Source: Gracilariopsis chorda
Taxonomy: Eukaryota > Rhodophyta > Florideophyceae > Gracilariales > Gracilariaceae
Assembly: GCA_003194525.1 (NCBI GenBank)
Contig: NBIV01000165.1
Location: forward strand, 1-64,000
DNA: 64,000 bases
Reading direction: 5' to 3'
Shown here in pieces: positions 36,654 through 46,186 of this stretch. How positions within the stretch are numbered: the stretch's first letter is position 1; the number at the start of each line of letters is the position of its first letter. The position numbers and the translations under genes are program-made. The notes beneath the pieces were generated by a model, which saw nothing but the letters and a program-made list of their open reading frames with translations, searched no databases and was not told the origin of the DNA.

Positions 36654-37309
36654 TGTGGAGTATTTTAGTTAATATTATTTATTATTTTCACACCCATTTC
36701 TGGGAAGCTAGTACTTAGTGCGACGGCGCACTGCCGTCGCACCAGTAAACCTTCCCCAACAAGGGACCCCAAGCTGGGGAATTGGCTCTAGTTGTTGCCG
36801 CTTGCGCGCGTACTCTACTCTTCCTTGGAGGGAAACGCCGTAAACCACGGGACATCTAACCCCCTTGCACATCTAAAGGGACCCATCACTGGGAGTATCA
36901 TTGTTCCAATTGCATTGGTGTTTCGCCCTGTATAGGGATATTGTTACCGGCATCGCCGTTCGTCCCCGTCGCTCTCGCGACTCACTTCGCCCTCTCTTCC
37001 TCCTCTTCGCCCTTCCTTTTCCCCCTTTTTAGGGTAGCACCTCCCGCTATCCGCGGCCCTCGTGTGCGCATCTGCTCACACACCCCCACTTACGTGGAAA
37101 CATACCTCTACTGAGGATCACACCCCGCTCACGCGGATACCGATTCTTCGCCGTCACCTCCCTGCGCGAGTCGCGAAAGGTGTCCCTGGTCTTACAAACC
37201 GGCTTCGCCGTGACACCTCTGGGAGGGCTCTACCCAACTGGGTTCACCTCGTGAGAGGAAGATCCCGAACGTCTTTCGGTGTTTTTCCCCTTTGGGGCAT
37301 TGCACCACA
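36654..37309 (-). repeat. Ty3/gypsy 5' LTR, minus orientation (partner at 44,989-45,625)
   Basis: On the minus strand it begins TGTGGTGCAATGCC at 37,309 and ends ..CTCCACA at 36,654 (656 bp, TG..CA). It leads into the broken gypsy pol. TTTCGTGGCAACATCC follows the end; TGGCAAC there is a candidate primer site. It contains a perfect 10-bp-stem hairpin at 36,718-36,742 (GTGCGACGGC, loop GCACT, GCCGTCGCAC), also present in the partner LTR. A matching 3' LTR at the far end of the element was not found. An apparent open frame at 37,062-37,355 (+) is conserved in both LTRs only because the LTR is. Confidence 0.7.
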
Positions 37310-37435
37310 CTCGTCCTTGCCTAGGTCCCAGGCCAGCAAACAGTGCCCAAAGTAGCAAAAGGTTACGACACTGCGCTATTTGCCAAGCCTGAATGGGATG
37401 CGAAATAGTGGTTAGGGTCAGCAAGCGAGATGCAT

Positions 37436-37580
37436 TTGGCACTGCACCAGTGCAGTATATACGTCTGTTGCAGGCATGTCTGCAATGAATTTTCAGTATA
37501 CACTGCACTGGCGCAGTGCACTTTGCCACGTGTTGGAATGCACTGCACTGGTGCAGTGCAATTTGCCACTTGTCGGAATG
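37436..37580. repeat. 40-bp tandem units with palindromic core
   Basis: CACTGCACTGG(C/T)GCAGTGCA is repeated at 37,501 and 37,541 (period 40) with TTTGCCAC(G/T)TGT(T/C)GGAAT between. A third, shorter GCACTGCACCAGTGCAG lies near 37,438. Each core is close to a perfect palindrome. Confidence 0.75.
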
Positions 37581-37689
37581 AACAGCCGGGGTTTTCCTGC
37601 TGAGTGGGTGGCACTACAATTTGATTGTATTGCAAGCTATTCAGCAGCCATTGCACAGTCAACATGATGCGGCAGCAGCTAATTAACTG

Positions 37690-38918
37690 AACGCTTTGCT
37701 GCTGCTGCTGCTGCTGTATTTTTTAAATGGTAGGAAGACGTTGCGCCAAATGGCCGTTTTGGATGCGCAAATGGGGGCGTGCAAGAGGATTTTGTGACGC
37801 AACGCCTCCATTCAATCAAGAACACCCCCCCCCATACGCGTGTAAATACTTATAATGGAGAGACAATTGCAAAAGGCCTTCGGCGGTGGGCGGCGCTGCG
37901 CGCCGCGTTGTTGTTTTAGCTTTGTGTATGTAGTAGCGTTCGGAGGCTCTCCGAGCACTTTGCAAGCTTGCGCTCGCAATAGTGCTCGTAGAAACACGGG
38001 GCGCCGCGGCGCCTAGAGTATGTGGAGCCGTAAGGGTTTGTGTTTAGGTACCTAAATTGACTGCAGTGCGAGCCAATTATGAGAAAGCGCGACACGTTGC
38101 TTTTCGTAACTGGCTGGGACTGCAGTCATTAGGGGAGTGCCAGCCAGTAAGCATGAAGCTTTGCTGCTGCTGCTGCTGCTGCTGAATTGTTTAAATGGTG
38201 GGGAGGCGTTGCGCAAAATGGCAGTTTTGCATGCGCGTAGAGGGGCATACAGGGCGGTTTATTGGCGCAACGCCTCCATTCTATCAAGAACATTCCCCTC
38301 ATACACGTGGATATACTTATAGTAGAGAGACAAGTGGAAACGGCCTTCGGCCGTGTGCAGCTCTGCGCGCCACGTTGGTTTTGTAGCTTTGTGTATTTAG
38401 TAGCGTTCGGAGGCTCTCCGAGCACTTTGCTCGCTTGCGCTCGCAATAGCGCTCGTAGAACCACGGGGCGCCGCGGCACCTAGAGTATGTGGAGCCATAA
38501 AGGTTTGTGTTTAGGTGCCTAAATTGACTGCAGTGCCAGCCAATAATGAAAAAGCGCGCCACGTTGCTTTGTGTAAGTGGGTGGCACTGCAGTCATTATG
38601 GGAGTGCCAGCCAGTAAGCAGCAAGCTTTGCTGCTGCTGTTGCTGAATGTTTTAAATGGTAGGGAGGCGTTGCGCCAAATGGCACTTTTGCATGGGCGTA
38701 GAAGGGCATACGGGGCGGTTTATTGGCGCAACGCCTCCATTCAATCAAGAACACCCCCCTCATACGCGTGTAAATACTTATAATGGAGAGACAAGTGGAA
38801 CGGCCTTCGACCGTGGGCGGCGCTGCGCGCTGCGTTGGTTTTGTAGCTTTGTGTATTTAGTAACGTTCGGAGGCTCTCCGAGCACTTTGCTCGCTTGCGC
38901 TCGCAATAGCGCTCGTAG
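37690..38918 (+). repeat. Tandem array of a ~467-bp repeat
   Basis: The GGCCTTCGG landmark recurs at 37,875, 38,342 and 38,812 (periods 467 and 470), and the GCTTTGCTG landmark at 37,693, 38,158 and 38,625. So there are two full units with a partial unit at each end. Each unit carries several perfect short hairpins (CGGCCTTCGGCCG, CGGAGGCTCTCCG), an inverted pair around GACTGCAGT, and a CTG run of differing length (5-8 triplets). The last unit is cut by copia element 2 right after GCTCGTAG. Short minus-strand open frames recur in each unit with similar sequence; this follows from the repeat and does not show a gene. Confidence 0.88.
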
Positions 38919-39035
38919 TGTTGTCACACGTAGCCAGCGCACACCTTAGCCGCCGCCGCATAGTACACGTAAGCTCGAAACCGACGACACCTCAGTAAAC
39001 TTCGAGCCATCGGCTCCTTCCATAACGTCACCACA
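38919..39035 (+). repeat. 5' LTR of copia element 2
   Basis: TGTTGTCACACG to CGTCACCACA, 117 bp, TG..CA ends. Short for a copia LTR. Confidence 0.9.
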
Positions 39036-39046
39036 GGTTATGGGCC
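39036..39046 (+). promoter_or_regulatory. Primer binding site: initiator tRNA-Met anticodon region, copia element 2
   Basis: GGTTATGGGCC lies directly after the LTR, the same internal initiator tRNA-Met site as in copia element 1, diverging after GGGCC. The ATG at 39,040-39,042 is in frame with gag-pol. Confidence 0.8.
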
Positions 39047-42000
39047 TAAACCCACGTAAAGGAAGAAATCCGATCCGCTTTCCCCCGCACGCGACCTCCC
39101 AGAAGGTCGCCTGAACCATTACCACCACGCCATCCAGACAGTTTACCGCTTTGCAGCGGAGTCAACAGCGTAAACCACGACAGCTTCGCGCTACCACACG
39201 TGCATATAATCAGTCTGCCATGGCCGACGACCAACAATCTACTCAAGGCGCGGGCGCCGACCCCGCTCCATCAGTCGCACCACTTGCCGCCATGCAGCAG
39301 TTCGCGCATCTATTTGAAGGTGCAACAAGGCAATCCTGGGATTTCAGCAATGAGACCCTCAAAGAGCTCACAAAATCCAAATTTCGACAGTGGCAAGCAT
39401 TACTAACCGACATACTTGCAACGCATGGGTACTCTGCAATACTCTCATCAGATTTTGTACGAGACACGGAGACCAAAAGGAAAGCCTATGCATCCTGCCG
39501 AGCTCTTATCACAAACAGCATATCCGAGGAAATCAATCCATTAATACCGGATTAGCTCTTCAGCAAATCTCCGTTTCATATTGTATCCTACGTTAAAACG
39601 ATACTAGATCATTCAGCACTACGCGAAGTTGATCAACTGGTCTCAGAAGCCGTAAAACTCAGGTTTACTACGGACGAAGGCCTACAACCATACCTAGAAA
39701 AACATCGTCGCCACCAAGCGCTGCTTATTGAGGCCGGAGCATCAGAGTACAAAAATGAAGAACGCACCGTTAAGCTTGCCCTTCGTGGCCTTACCGCCTC
39801 GCCGAACCCCTTTTCAGGAATAGCTGCAACCTTGCGATCTACCACGACACCTGCAACTCTCGCAGAGCTGCGCAAAGCGCTCAATACGTATGCATCTGTC
39901 TCAAACGTTTCATTGGAACCCACACTTCCTCAGTTAGATGCACACCCACCTCCACACTGAAAACCAGAGACCGGAACGTTGCAGCAAATGGTGTCCACAC
40001 TTTCAACACTAAGCAGCACGATGGCCAATATGAACTCCACGCCTCGCCGCATAGAAGGAAGGCTAATTGCTCAGAGCAGAAAAGGGAGATCAGCACCGTA
40101 CAACCCAAAGGCGCCTAAGAGAACTGCTGCTAGGCAGGCCAGCGCCCAATCCTTTGGAAACAGTGACGAAGTAGCCGCACAACTTTTGCAGGCCATACAG
40201 AACCTACAGGAGTCGCAGACAACCACCGCGGACCCCGCCCAAAACGAGGGTACGTTTCTGCTAGACTCTGGTGCTCACCCAACTCACACGTCCTTACCAT
40301 TAACCAACGCTACTCCGCTTTCCCAACCCTCATATACTACCACCGCCGACGCTACAAAAAGTCCCATACATCAGATGGGAACAATCAGCCTCAAGATTAA
40401 AGGCAACACACGAATATCCCTCCCCGCTTTGGTCTCCAAACGCATTAAGGGTACACTTATCTCCGTCCAAGCCCTCTCTAAACAATACGGCCTCGTGGCC
40501 TTTACCCCCAAACTAGCATTCGTTATCGATACAGCCACCCCCGCAATCATAGCAACCGCGAAGTGGCAGGGAAACGGGTACTACTTGGCCGGGACCGCTT
40601 CAGCATCCAATGCAGTCTCGCAAGCCATTCGCACCTCTGCGCCCCACACCGACATATCTCCCGCATGCGACACTGGAGGCACAGTGCGCAGACGCCAGCG
40701 AAAGCCAAACAAGCGTAAGCCAAAACGCGCGAACCCCTCAATCAAACCCCAACACCAGACCACCCCGACTGCCCTGCCCACAAGAGCAAAACCAAACTCG
40801 GAACTCGTAGCCGCCTTTCATGACTGGCACCTGCGGTATAAACACCTCAGACCACGCACCCTTCAAGAAATGGCAAAGCGCGGCTTACTGAACCTTCCGC
40901 GAATATTACAGCAAACCCCCCCTCCAATCTCTTGCAGAGGGTGCATCCACGGCAAGCGCATGAAGATGGCCTATAAGAAGATCGATCACCAATACGATCG
41001 AGGACACACAGTATCGTCTGACATCGCCGGCCCCATCAACCCTCAATCTACCCACGGCAAGAAGTACTTCGTAGTCTTCCTGGAAACCACGACAAGATTC
41101 CTTTTCACTTTCTTTGCGGCAACCAGAGACCAGTTATAAACCTTTACTGCGCAAGTCCTCAACCTTATGCGCAATAAGTTCGGCCTCTCCCCACTTCTCC
41201 TCACCACAGACAACGCAGGCGAGTATCGTTCTCACACTTTCCAACGCATTCTTGACGGCCATGGCACGCAGCTCTCAAAATCGACACCATACAGTCCCCA
41301 GGAAAACTCGCTCGCCGAGAGGGTAATCGGCACCCTTTCACGAATCGTACGGGCCAGCCTCTTGCACTCGAGCGTGCCAAACGCCTACTGGGAAGACGCA
41401 CTTCGTGATGCTACTTTCAAATACAACCGCACCCTCCACAGCACTACACAAAAAATCCCCTACACCGAATGGCACTCACAACCTCCGACCGTGTCGAACA
41501 TGCTCATATTTGGACAGCTCGGCAGCATCCCAGTGATAACTGACCCCCACGCGCAGCGCAAGCTCGACGAAACGTGCATTCTCGTCCCATACATGTTCGG
41601 CATTAACAGCTCACATGTAATGGTCCAGAACGTTAGGACTAATGAGTATGGAAAGGTTCGAGCCATCGACTTCAAGCCATATCGGTGCAAAACCGATCCC
41701 GTGTGCACCACCAACGCCGCTTTCCGCGCATTCACCCCAACCCCAACTCCCACCCAAATTGACAAATTCACGCCAGCCCCTTTATCAAGACCGCATGCTC
41801 ACCGATACCCCGATGCTCAATACTGGGCACAAGCACACGATGCAGAATTAGATAAGTTGGATAACTGGGAGTCATCGATTGGCTCCCGAAGGACCAGCTC
41901 CCAAAAAAGCTCAACCCCCTTACCATGAAGTATCGCTATAAGCGCGGGATCGTCGACGAAATCCTACAGCGAAAGGCGCGTCTGGCCGTTCGCGGTGACC

Positions 42001-43493
42001 TTATGAAACCCCATCAGCACTTTGACCCGGATCACACCTCGGCGCATTTGGCCCAAAAGGAAACCGTTCGGCCAACCCTCGCGATTGCCGCCGCCAATAA
42101 TCTCCATATTGAACACTTCGACGTGACCACAGCATACCCACACGAACTCTACCGGTATGAAAAGCCTGTATTCGTGCAACAACACCCGCGTTTCGATGGT
42201 TCGTTCAAGCACCCAACACCCGGGGGCCGGCTTGTCCGCAATCTTTACGGTAACCCGTCCGGCTTCTTCTACTACCTCGAAGGCGCAATCGAATGCTTAC
42301 GCAGGATCGGGTTTACCCAGGCCCCGGATGATCCATGTCTTTTTATGAAACACAAGTCACCCACCGACTACACCATCATTTGCCTCAACAGCGACGATTA
42401 TCTAGTCGCCTCAACCGCCACCAGCCGCATCGACAACCTATTCTCACAGCTCTCAAAAAAGTACAACATCAGCCGGATTGGCACACCGACTACATACCTC
42501 GGATGGACAATCACCTACACCGCTCACGGTATACGTATCAGCCAGCCTAACTACATAGAGCAAGCCCTTTCCCTCGCCCAGCTCTCCACCTGCAATCCTC
42601 GACAGTCCCCCCACGCTTCGAAAGCCAAGTTTCACGGCCCTAGCGACAACGAAACACTGCTTCCCAGCCTCAGTGACCTTTACCGACAAATTGTCGGGAT
42701 TCTCCGATGGGTGACGGATTGCACTCGACCTTACATCGCGTTTGCCGTATCGTGCCTTGGGCAGGCGTCTCAAAACACCACAGTTCGACATTGGAACCTT
42801 TTTCAAGAAGTGCTGAGGTACCTCCGAGGCACAACAAAGCATGGCATACTTTTCCGCTACATTCCTGAGCCAAACTCTGCACAAATATCATTTACGACCT
42901 ATGCCGACGCTGATTTTGCTACAGACGATACTAACAGGAAATCCATTACAGGCTACATCTCCACGGTCTGCAACGGCCCGATATCTTGGGCCTCCTGTCA
43001 ACAATCTTGCGTGGCACTCTCAACAGCCGAAACAGAATACATCACCACCACATCAGCCGTCCAAACTACTTGCTTTCTTCGGCGCACGCTGCGCTTCCTT
43101 CAGCTACTCGACCACTGCCCCTCTCATGTCCTAGTCGACAACCAATCGGTTCTCGCTATCAGCCAAAACACCGGAAACTCAAAGCGCCGCAAATTCATTG
43201 ACTTATGACATCATTATATCCGACATCACCTTCAACGCCGCGACATTAAGCTTGAGTACGTCCCCTCAGCCCACAACCTGGCTGACGTACTCACAAAACC
43301 CACGGGACGGGTTGCGTTTCTACGACTCCGCGCGGCGTTGCACATAACACCTCCTGGCGCTGCTTCTCGTACTCCCCAGCATCAGGTGGTGTGTTGTCAC
43401 AACAAAAACGGTCATGTACGTGAAGATTCTGACGAGTCTCGAACAGCGCCTCTCACAGAGTCTGTTGTCACACGTAGCCAGCGCACACCTTAG
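39040..43493 (+). pseudogene. copia element 2 gag-pol, five or six nonsense codons and one frame change
   Basis: A single gag-pol frame starts at the ATG in the primer site (TGA at 39,112) or at MADDQQ (39,220, good ATG context). In-frame stops: TAG 39,553, TGA 39,958, TAA 41,137. Gag has no CCHC knuckle. Protease LLDSGAHPTHTS is near 40,260. Integrase has CRGC in the zinc part, then SSDIAGP, TTDNAGEYRS and QENSLAERV, so D-D-E is kept. Near 41,870 the frame changes by one base (NWES to IDWLPKDQL). RT reads RLAVRGDL, FDVTTAYPHE and NSDDYL at the YVDD place; RNase H reads YADADFATD, STAETEY and VDNQSV. A TGA at 43,206 follows KFIDL in the usual 'HIDxxYHxIR' block. The frame ends at TAG 43,491 inside the 3' LTR. 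Confidence 0.9.
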
Positions 43494-43579
43494 CCGCCGC
43501 CGCCTAGTACACTTAAGCTCGAAATCGACGACACCTCAGTAAACTTCGAGCCATCGGCTCCTTCCATAACGTCACCACA
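43463..43579 (+). repeat. 3' LTR of copia element 2
   Basis: 117 bp, three substitutions against the 5' LTR. The first ten bases, TGTTGTCACA, also occur 71 bp upstream at 43,392-43,401, so the original LTR may have started there. Confidence 0.88.
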
Positions 43580-44250
43580 ATGCCGGTAGAGTTTACGTTT
43601 TCATTTGCACCCATTGTGAGTCACTCCCGATATCATCGGTTTTTCAGTGTTTGTGAGCTTGTCTGGCATGCGTTAGAGTTGAAACGAGTTGATGAACTAT
43701 GCTTAACTAGGCAGTACATTTGTAGCCCTGCTTTAGCCGCTTCTTGATGAATTTGTGCTCGAACGGCAGGTGGTATTGGCAAGAACAGTGAACCCACAGG
43801 AATCAGTAAGAAACCAAACCCCTGAAACCTGCACTATCGAAAACCCTTAACACCCAAAGAATTCAACAGATAGCTTTTCTGCTATATTATAGCCAAGATT
43901 AGAACCCTGGGCTCCCTCCCTCACCATGGCAGATTGAGGTGCGATCGAGTGAGAATAAGATTGTGAACCACGTGATCTGTTTTGCACTGAATGATTGACC
44001 GCAAGTTTGTGAGAGCCTGCCACAGCTGAGTTCAATCTGAACCAGGAGTGATTCTCCTTGAAAGGCGTGACACCGCCTCGTTCGTCATCATAGGACTATG
44101 ACATAGGGACCATGGGATTATGAACAATCTCTTCACACACATGCAAACACAATGCGCTTGTAAAATGGTATTCTGCCTCAGATTTAGAAGCTTGTTGTAC
44201 TGTAGCGAGCGTTTGGATTCATTATGTGCCAGGCAGAATGGCTGGCTGTA
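43580..44250. other. Unassigned stretch
   Basis: Nothing recognisable between copia element 2 and the LINE fragment. Confidence 0.35.
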
Positions 44251-44261
44251 GCAACACTTAA

Positions 44262-44620
44262 GCTTCTTCTTCTTCTTCTTTATTGTGGACAACAGCTTTC
44301 TATTACTAAGCTGAAGGAGAGCTTTCAGTAAAAGCTTTCTCTTTTCAGGAAGGCCAAGAACTTCTGTGGCTCATGTCGGATTATCTGCCGTATACTTTCC
44401 TTACATTTTCTTGAGAGACCAGCTAACATCTCTCTACGGGCTGCATTTGTTCGAGGGCATCGGTACATAACGTGCTCACAGTCTTCCTTCACGTTTGAAC
44501 GCCACATGAATATGGCAAACAGAATTGTGGACAACGTACCGAATCAAAACTTTCATGTATACTTAAGCAACTTCAGTAACCATACGGTCATATTTTCCAA
44601 GAACACCGTTGTTAGCTTCT
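44262..44620 (-). mobile_element. Non-LTR (LINE) 3' fragment with (GAA)n tail
   Basis: The minus-strand frame ends at 44,325 and reads DCEHVMYRCPRTNAARREML, the 'C..EHxxxxCPxxxxxRxxx' cysteine/histidine block found after RT in many LINEs. It is followed by ~40 bases of 3' UTR and a short GAAGAAGAAGAAGAAG tail at about 44,265-44,281, the kind of simple-repeat tail many LINEs leave at their 3' end. Only this fragment is visible. Confidence 0.4.
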
Positions 44621-44988
44621 CCCGATTTTGCATAGAATTTCTACTCTGACACCACAAAGGTCGCCTGAAGAACTGCGCCCTACGAAAGGAAGCGGGGAGA
44701 GGGAGGGGGGGGGGCCAAAACGATGTCTGAAAAGGGAAACCAACCACGCCAGGAAACGCCGAAGCGGCATCAACACCCAACGGAAGTACCAACTGGAAGG
44801 AGAATGTAATTTTCGAGTTTCCGGCCTATTCACCAAAGTTTCTTACCACGAGGTAGGTTAAGTTTTGGTAAAAGACGTTTGCCGTATTGGCTCGTTACGA
44901 AGAGAGAATAATAGACAAATCGACTTTACTTTGCTCAGCCAATAAAACCTTTTCTTCTTTGATCTGTTTTTCGTCTTTACTACATACC
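44621..44988. other. Unassigned stretch left of the gypsy LTR
   Basis: No supported gene; includes a G-run at about 44,704-44,713. Confidence 0.35.
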
Positions 44989-45625
44989 TGTGGTGCAATG
45001 CCCCAAAGGGGAAAAACACCGAAAGACGTCCGGGATCTTCCTCTCACGAGGTGAACCCAGTTGGGTAGAGCCCTCCCAGAGGTGTCACGGCGAAGCCGGT
45101 TTGTAAGACCAGGGACACCTGTCGCGACTCGCGCAGGGAGGTGAAGGTGAAGAATCGGTATCCGCGTGAGCGGGGTGTGATCCTCAGTAGAGGTATGTTT
45201 CCACGTAAGTGGGGGTGTGTGAGCGGATGCGCACACGAGGGCCGCGGATAGCGGGAGGTGCTACCCTAAAAAGGGGAAAGAGGAAGGACGAAGTGGGTCG
45301 CGAGAGCGACGAACAAATACGGCGATGCCGGTAACAATAACCCTATACAGGGCGAAACACCAAGACACTTGGAACAATTAGTACTCCCAATGATGGGTCT
45401 CCTTTAGATGTGCAAGGGGGGTGAACTTCCGTACACTACGGTGCTTCCCTCCAAGGAGGAGTTGAGAACACGCGGAGGCGGTAAAGCTCAGAGCCAATTC
45501 CCCCGGTTGGGGTCCCTTGTTGGGGAAGGTTTACTGGTGCGACGGCAGTGCGCCGTCGCACTAAGTACTAGCTTCCCAGAAATGGGTGTGAAAATAATAA
45601 ATAAAATTAACTAAAATACTCCACA
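44989..45625 (+). repeat. Ty3/gypsy 5' LTR, plus orientation (inverted partner of 36,654-37,309)
   Basis: TGTGGTGCAATGCC to CTCCACA, 637 bp, same ends as the LTR at 36,654-37,309 but opposite orientation and slightly shorter because of indels. The same leader (TTTCGTGGCAACATCC onwards) follows it. Confidence 0.75.
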
Positions 45626-45790
45626 TTTCGTGGCAACATCCACTACTGTGGCCAATCGCCAATTGACCCAAAACCGTGTCCCACGTGTCCATATCCACCA
45701 TAGTGGGGCGTAGTTCATATACACACTACACAACCGATAATATCGGGAAAACGATCAAGTACCAAGAATCCCTCCCTGAGGGCGTTGCAC
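45626..45790 (+). pseudogene. Truncated leader of the second gypsy copy
   Basis: Matches the first ~165 bases of the internal region behind the LTR at 36,654-37,309 (ending near GAGGGCGTTGCACTTCA), then identity stops. The rest of this gypsy copy is missing. Confidence 0.7.
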
Positions 45791-46006
45791 TTCAATACCG
45801 CTTGGGTTTTGTCAGACCACGCACAGTATGATACTGCCGGTGGCTCGATCATACCAGAATAAATAGGGCTAGCAAACCAGTAAACTCAAACCTCCGACGG
45901 CTCGGGCGTCAGCGCTCTTAGGTTTTTCTATGATAATATTTTGACGAAAATGTGCTCCAACTTTTTTGAGGCTGAACATGGCTTGTAACCATCTTCTTGA
46001 AAAGTA

Positions 46007-46031
46007 CAGGTGAACACTGTGAATAGTGTGG
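46007..46031 (+). repeat. pogo-like left terminal inverted repeat
   Basis: Starts CAGGTGAACACTGTGA, runs into the first AGTGTGG site. Confidence 0.85.
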
Positions 46032-46174
46032 ACCACACTAATTCTGAAGCCTCTAATCTCACGAATGGGACAGTAATTAGTGTGGTCCACACTATTTCGA
46101 GGTCTAAACTAATAAGAAGTCGGTTTAATTAGTGTGGACCACACTAATTCATTGTCACAGAAATAGTGTGGACC
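46022..46174. promoter_or_regulatory. Left cluster of AGTGTGG palindromes
   Basis: Three near-perfect palindromes of about 22 bp centred on GTGTGG(A/T)CCACAC at 46,022-46,043, 46,075-46,096 and 46,127-46,149, and a half site at 46,162-46,174. Flanking bases are AATTA/TAATT. Probably transposase binding sites; that role is inferred from position. Confidence 0.75.
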
Positions 46175-46186
46175 AAATCGTACGAT

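Larger units (their letters stand above)
38919..43579 (+). mobile_element. Ty1/copia retrotransposon 2, coding region broken
   Basis: A 4,661-bp element between two 117-bp LTRs that differ at three positions (about 97% identical). The flanks (CGTAG on the left, ATGCC on the right) do not match, so there is no target duplication; a deletion or recombination between copies would explain this. It sits in the last unit of the 467-bp array, and the array does not resume on the right. One long gag-pol frame can be followed almost throughout. Confidence 0.9.

Noticed and set aside
34404-38479. Short minus-strand frames with similar sequence in each 467-bp unit
   Set aside because: Lengths and ends differ between units and the similarity is explained by the DNA repeat; no start or end is conserved.
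37062-45236. Open frame conserved at 37,062-37,355 (+) and 44,895-45,236 (-)
   Set aside because: Both copies lie in the gypsy LTR and run antisense to it, so conservation follows from the repeat.
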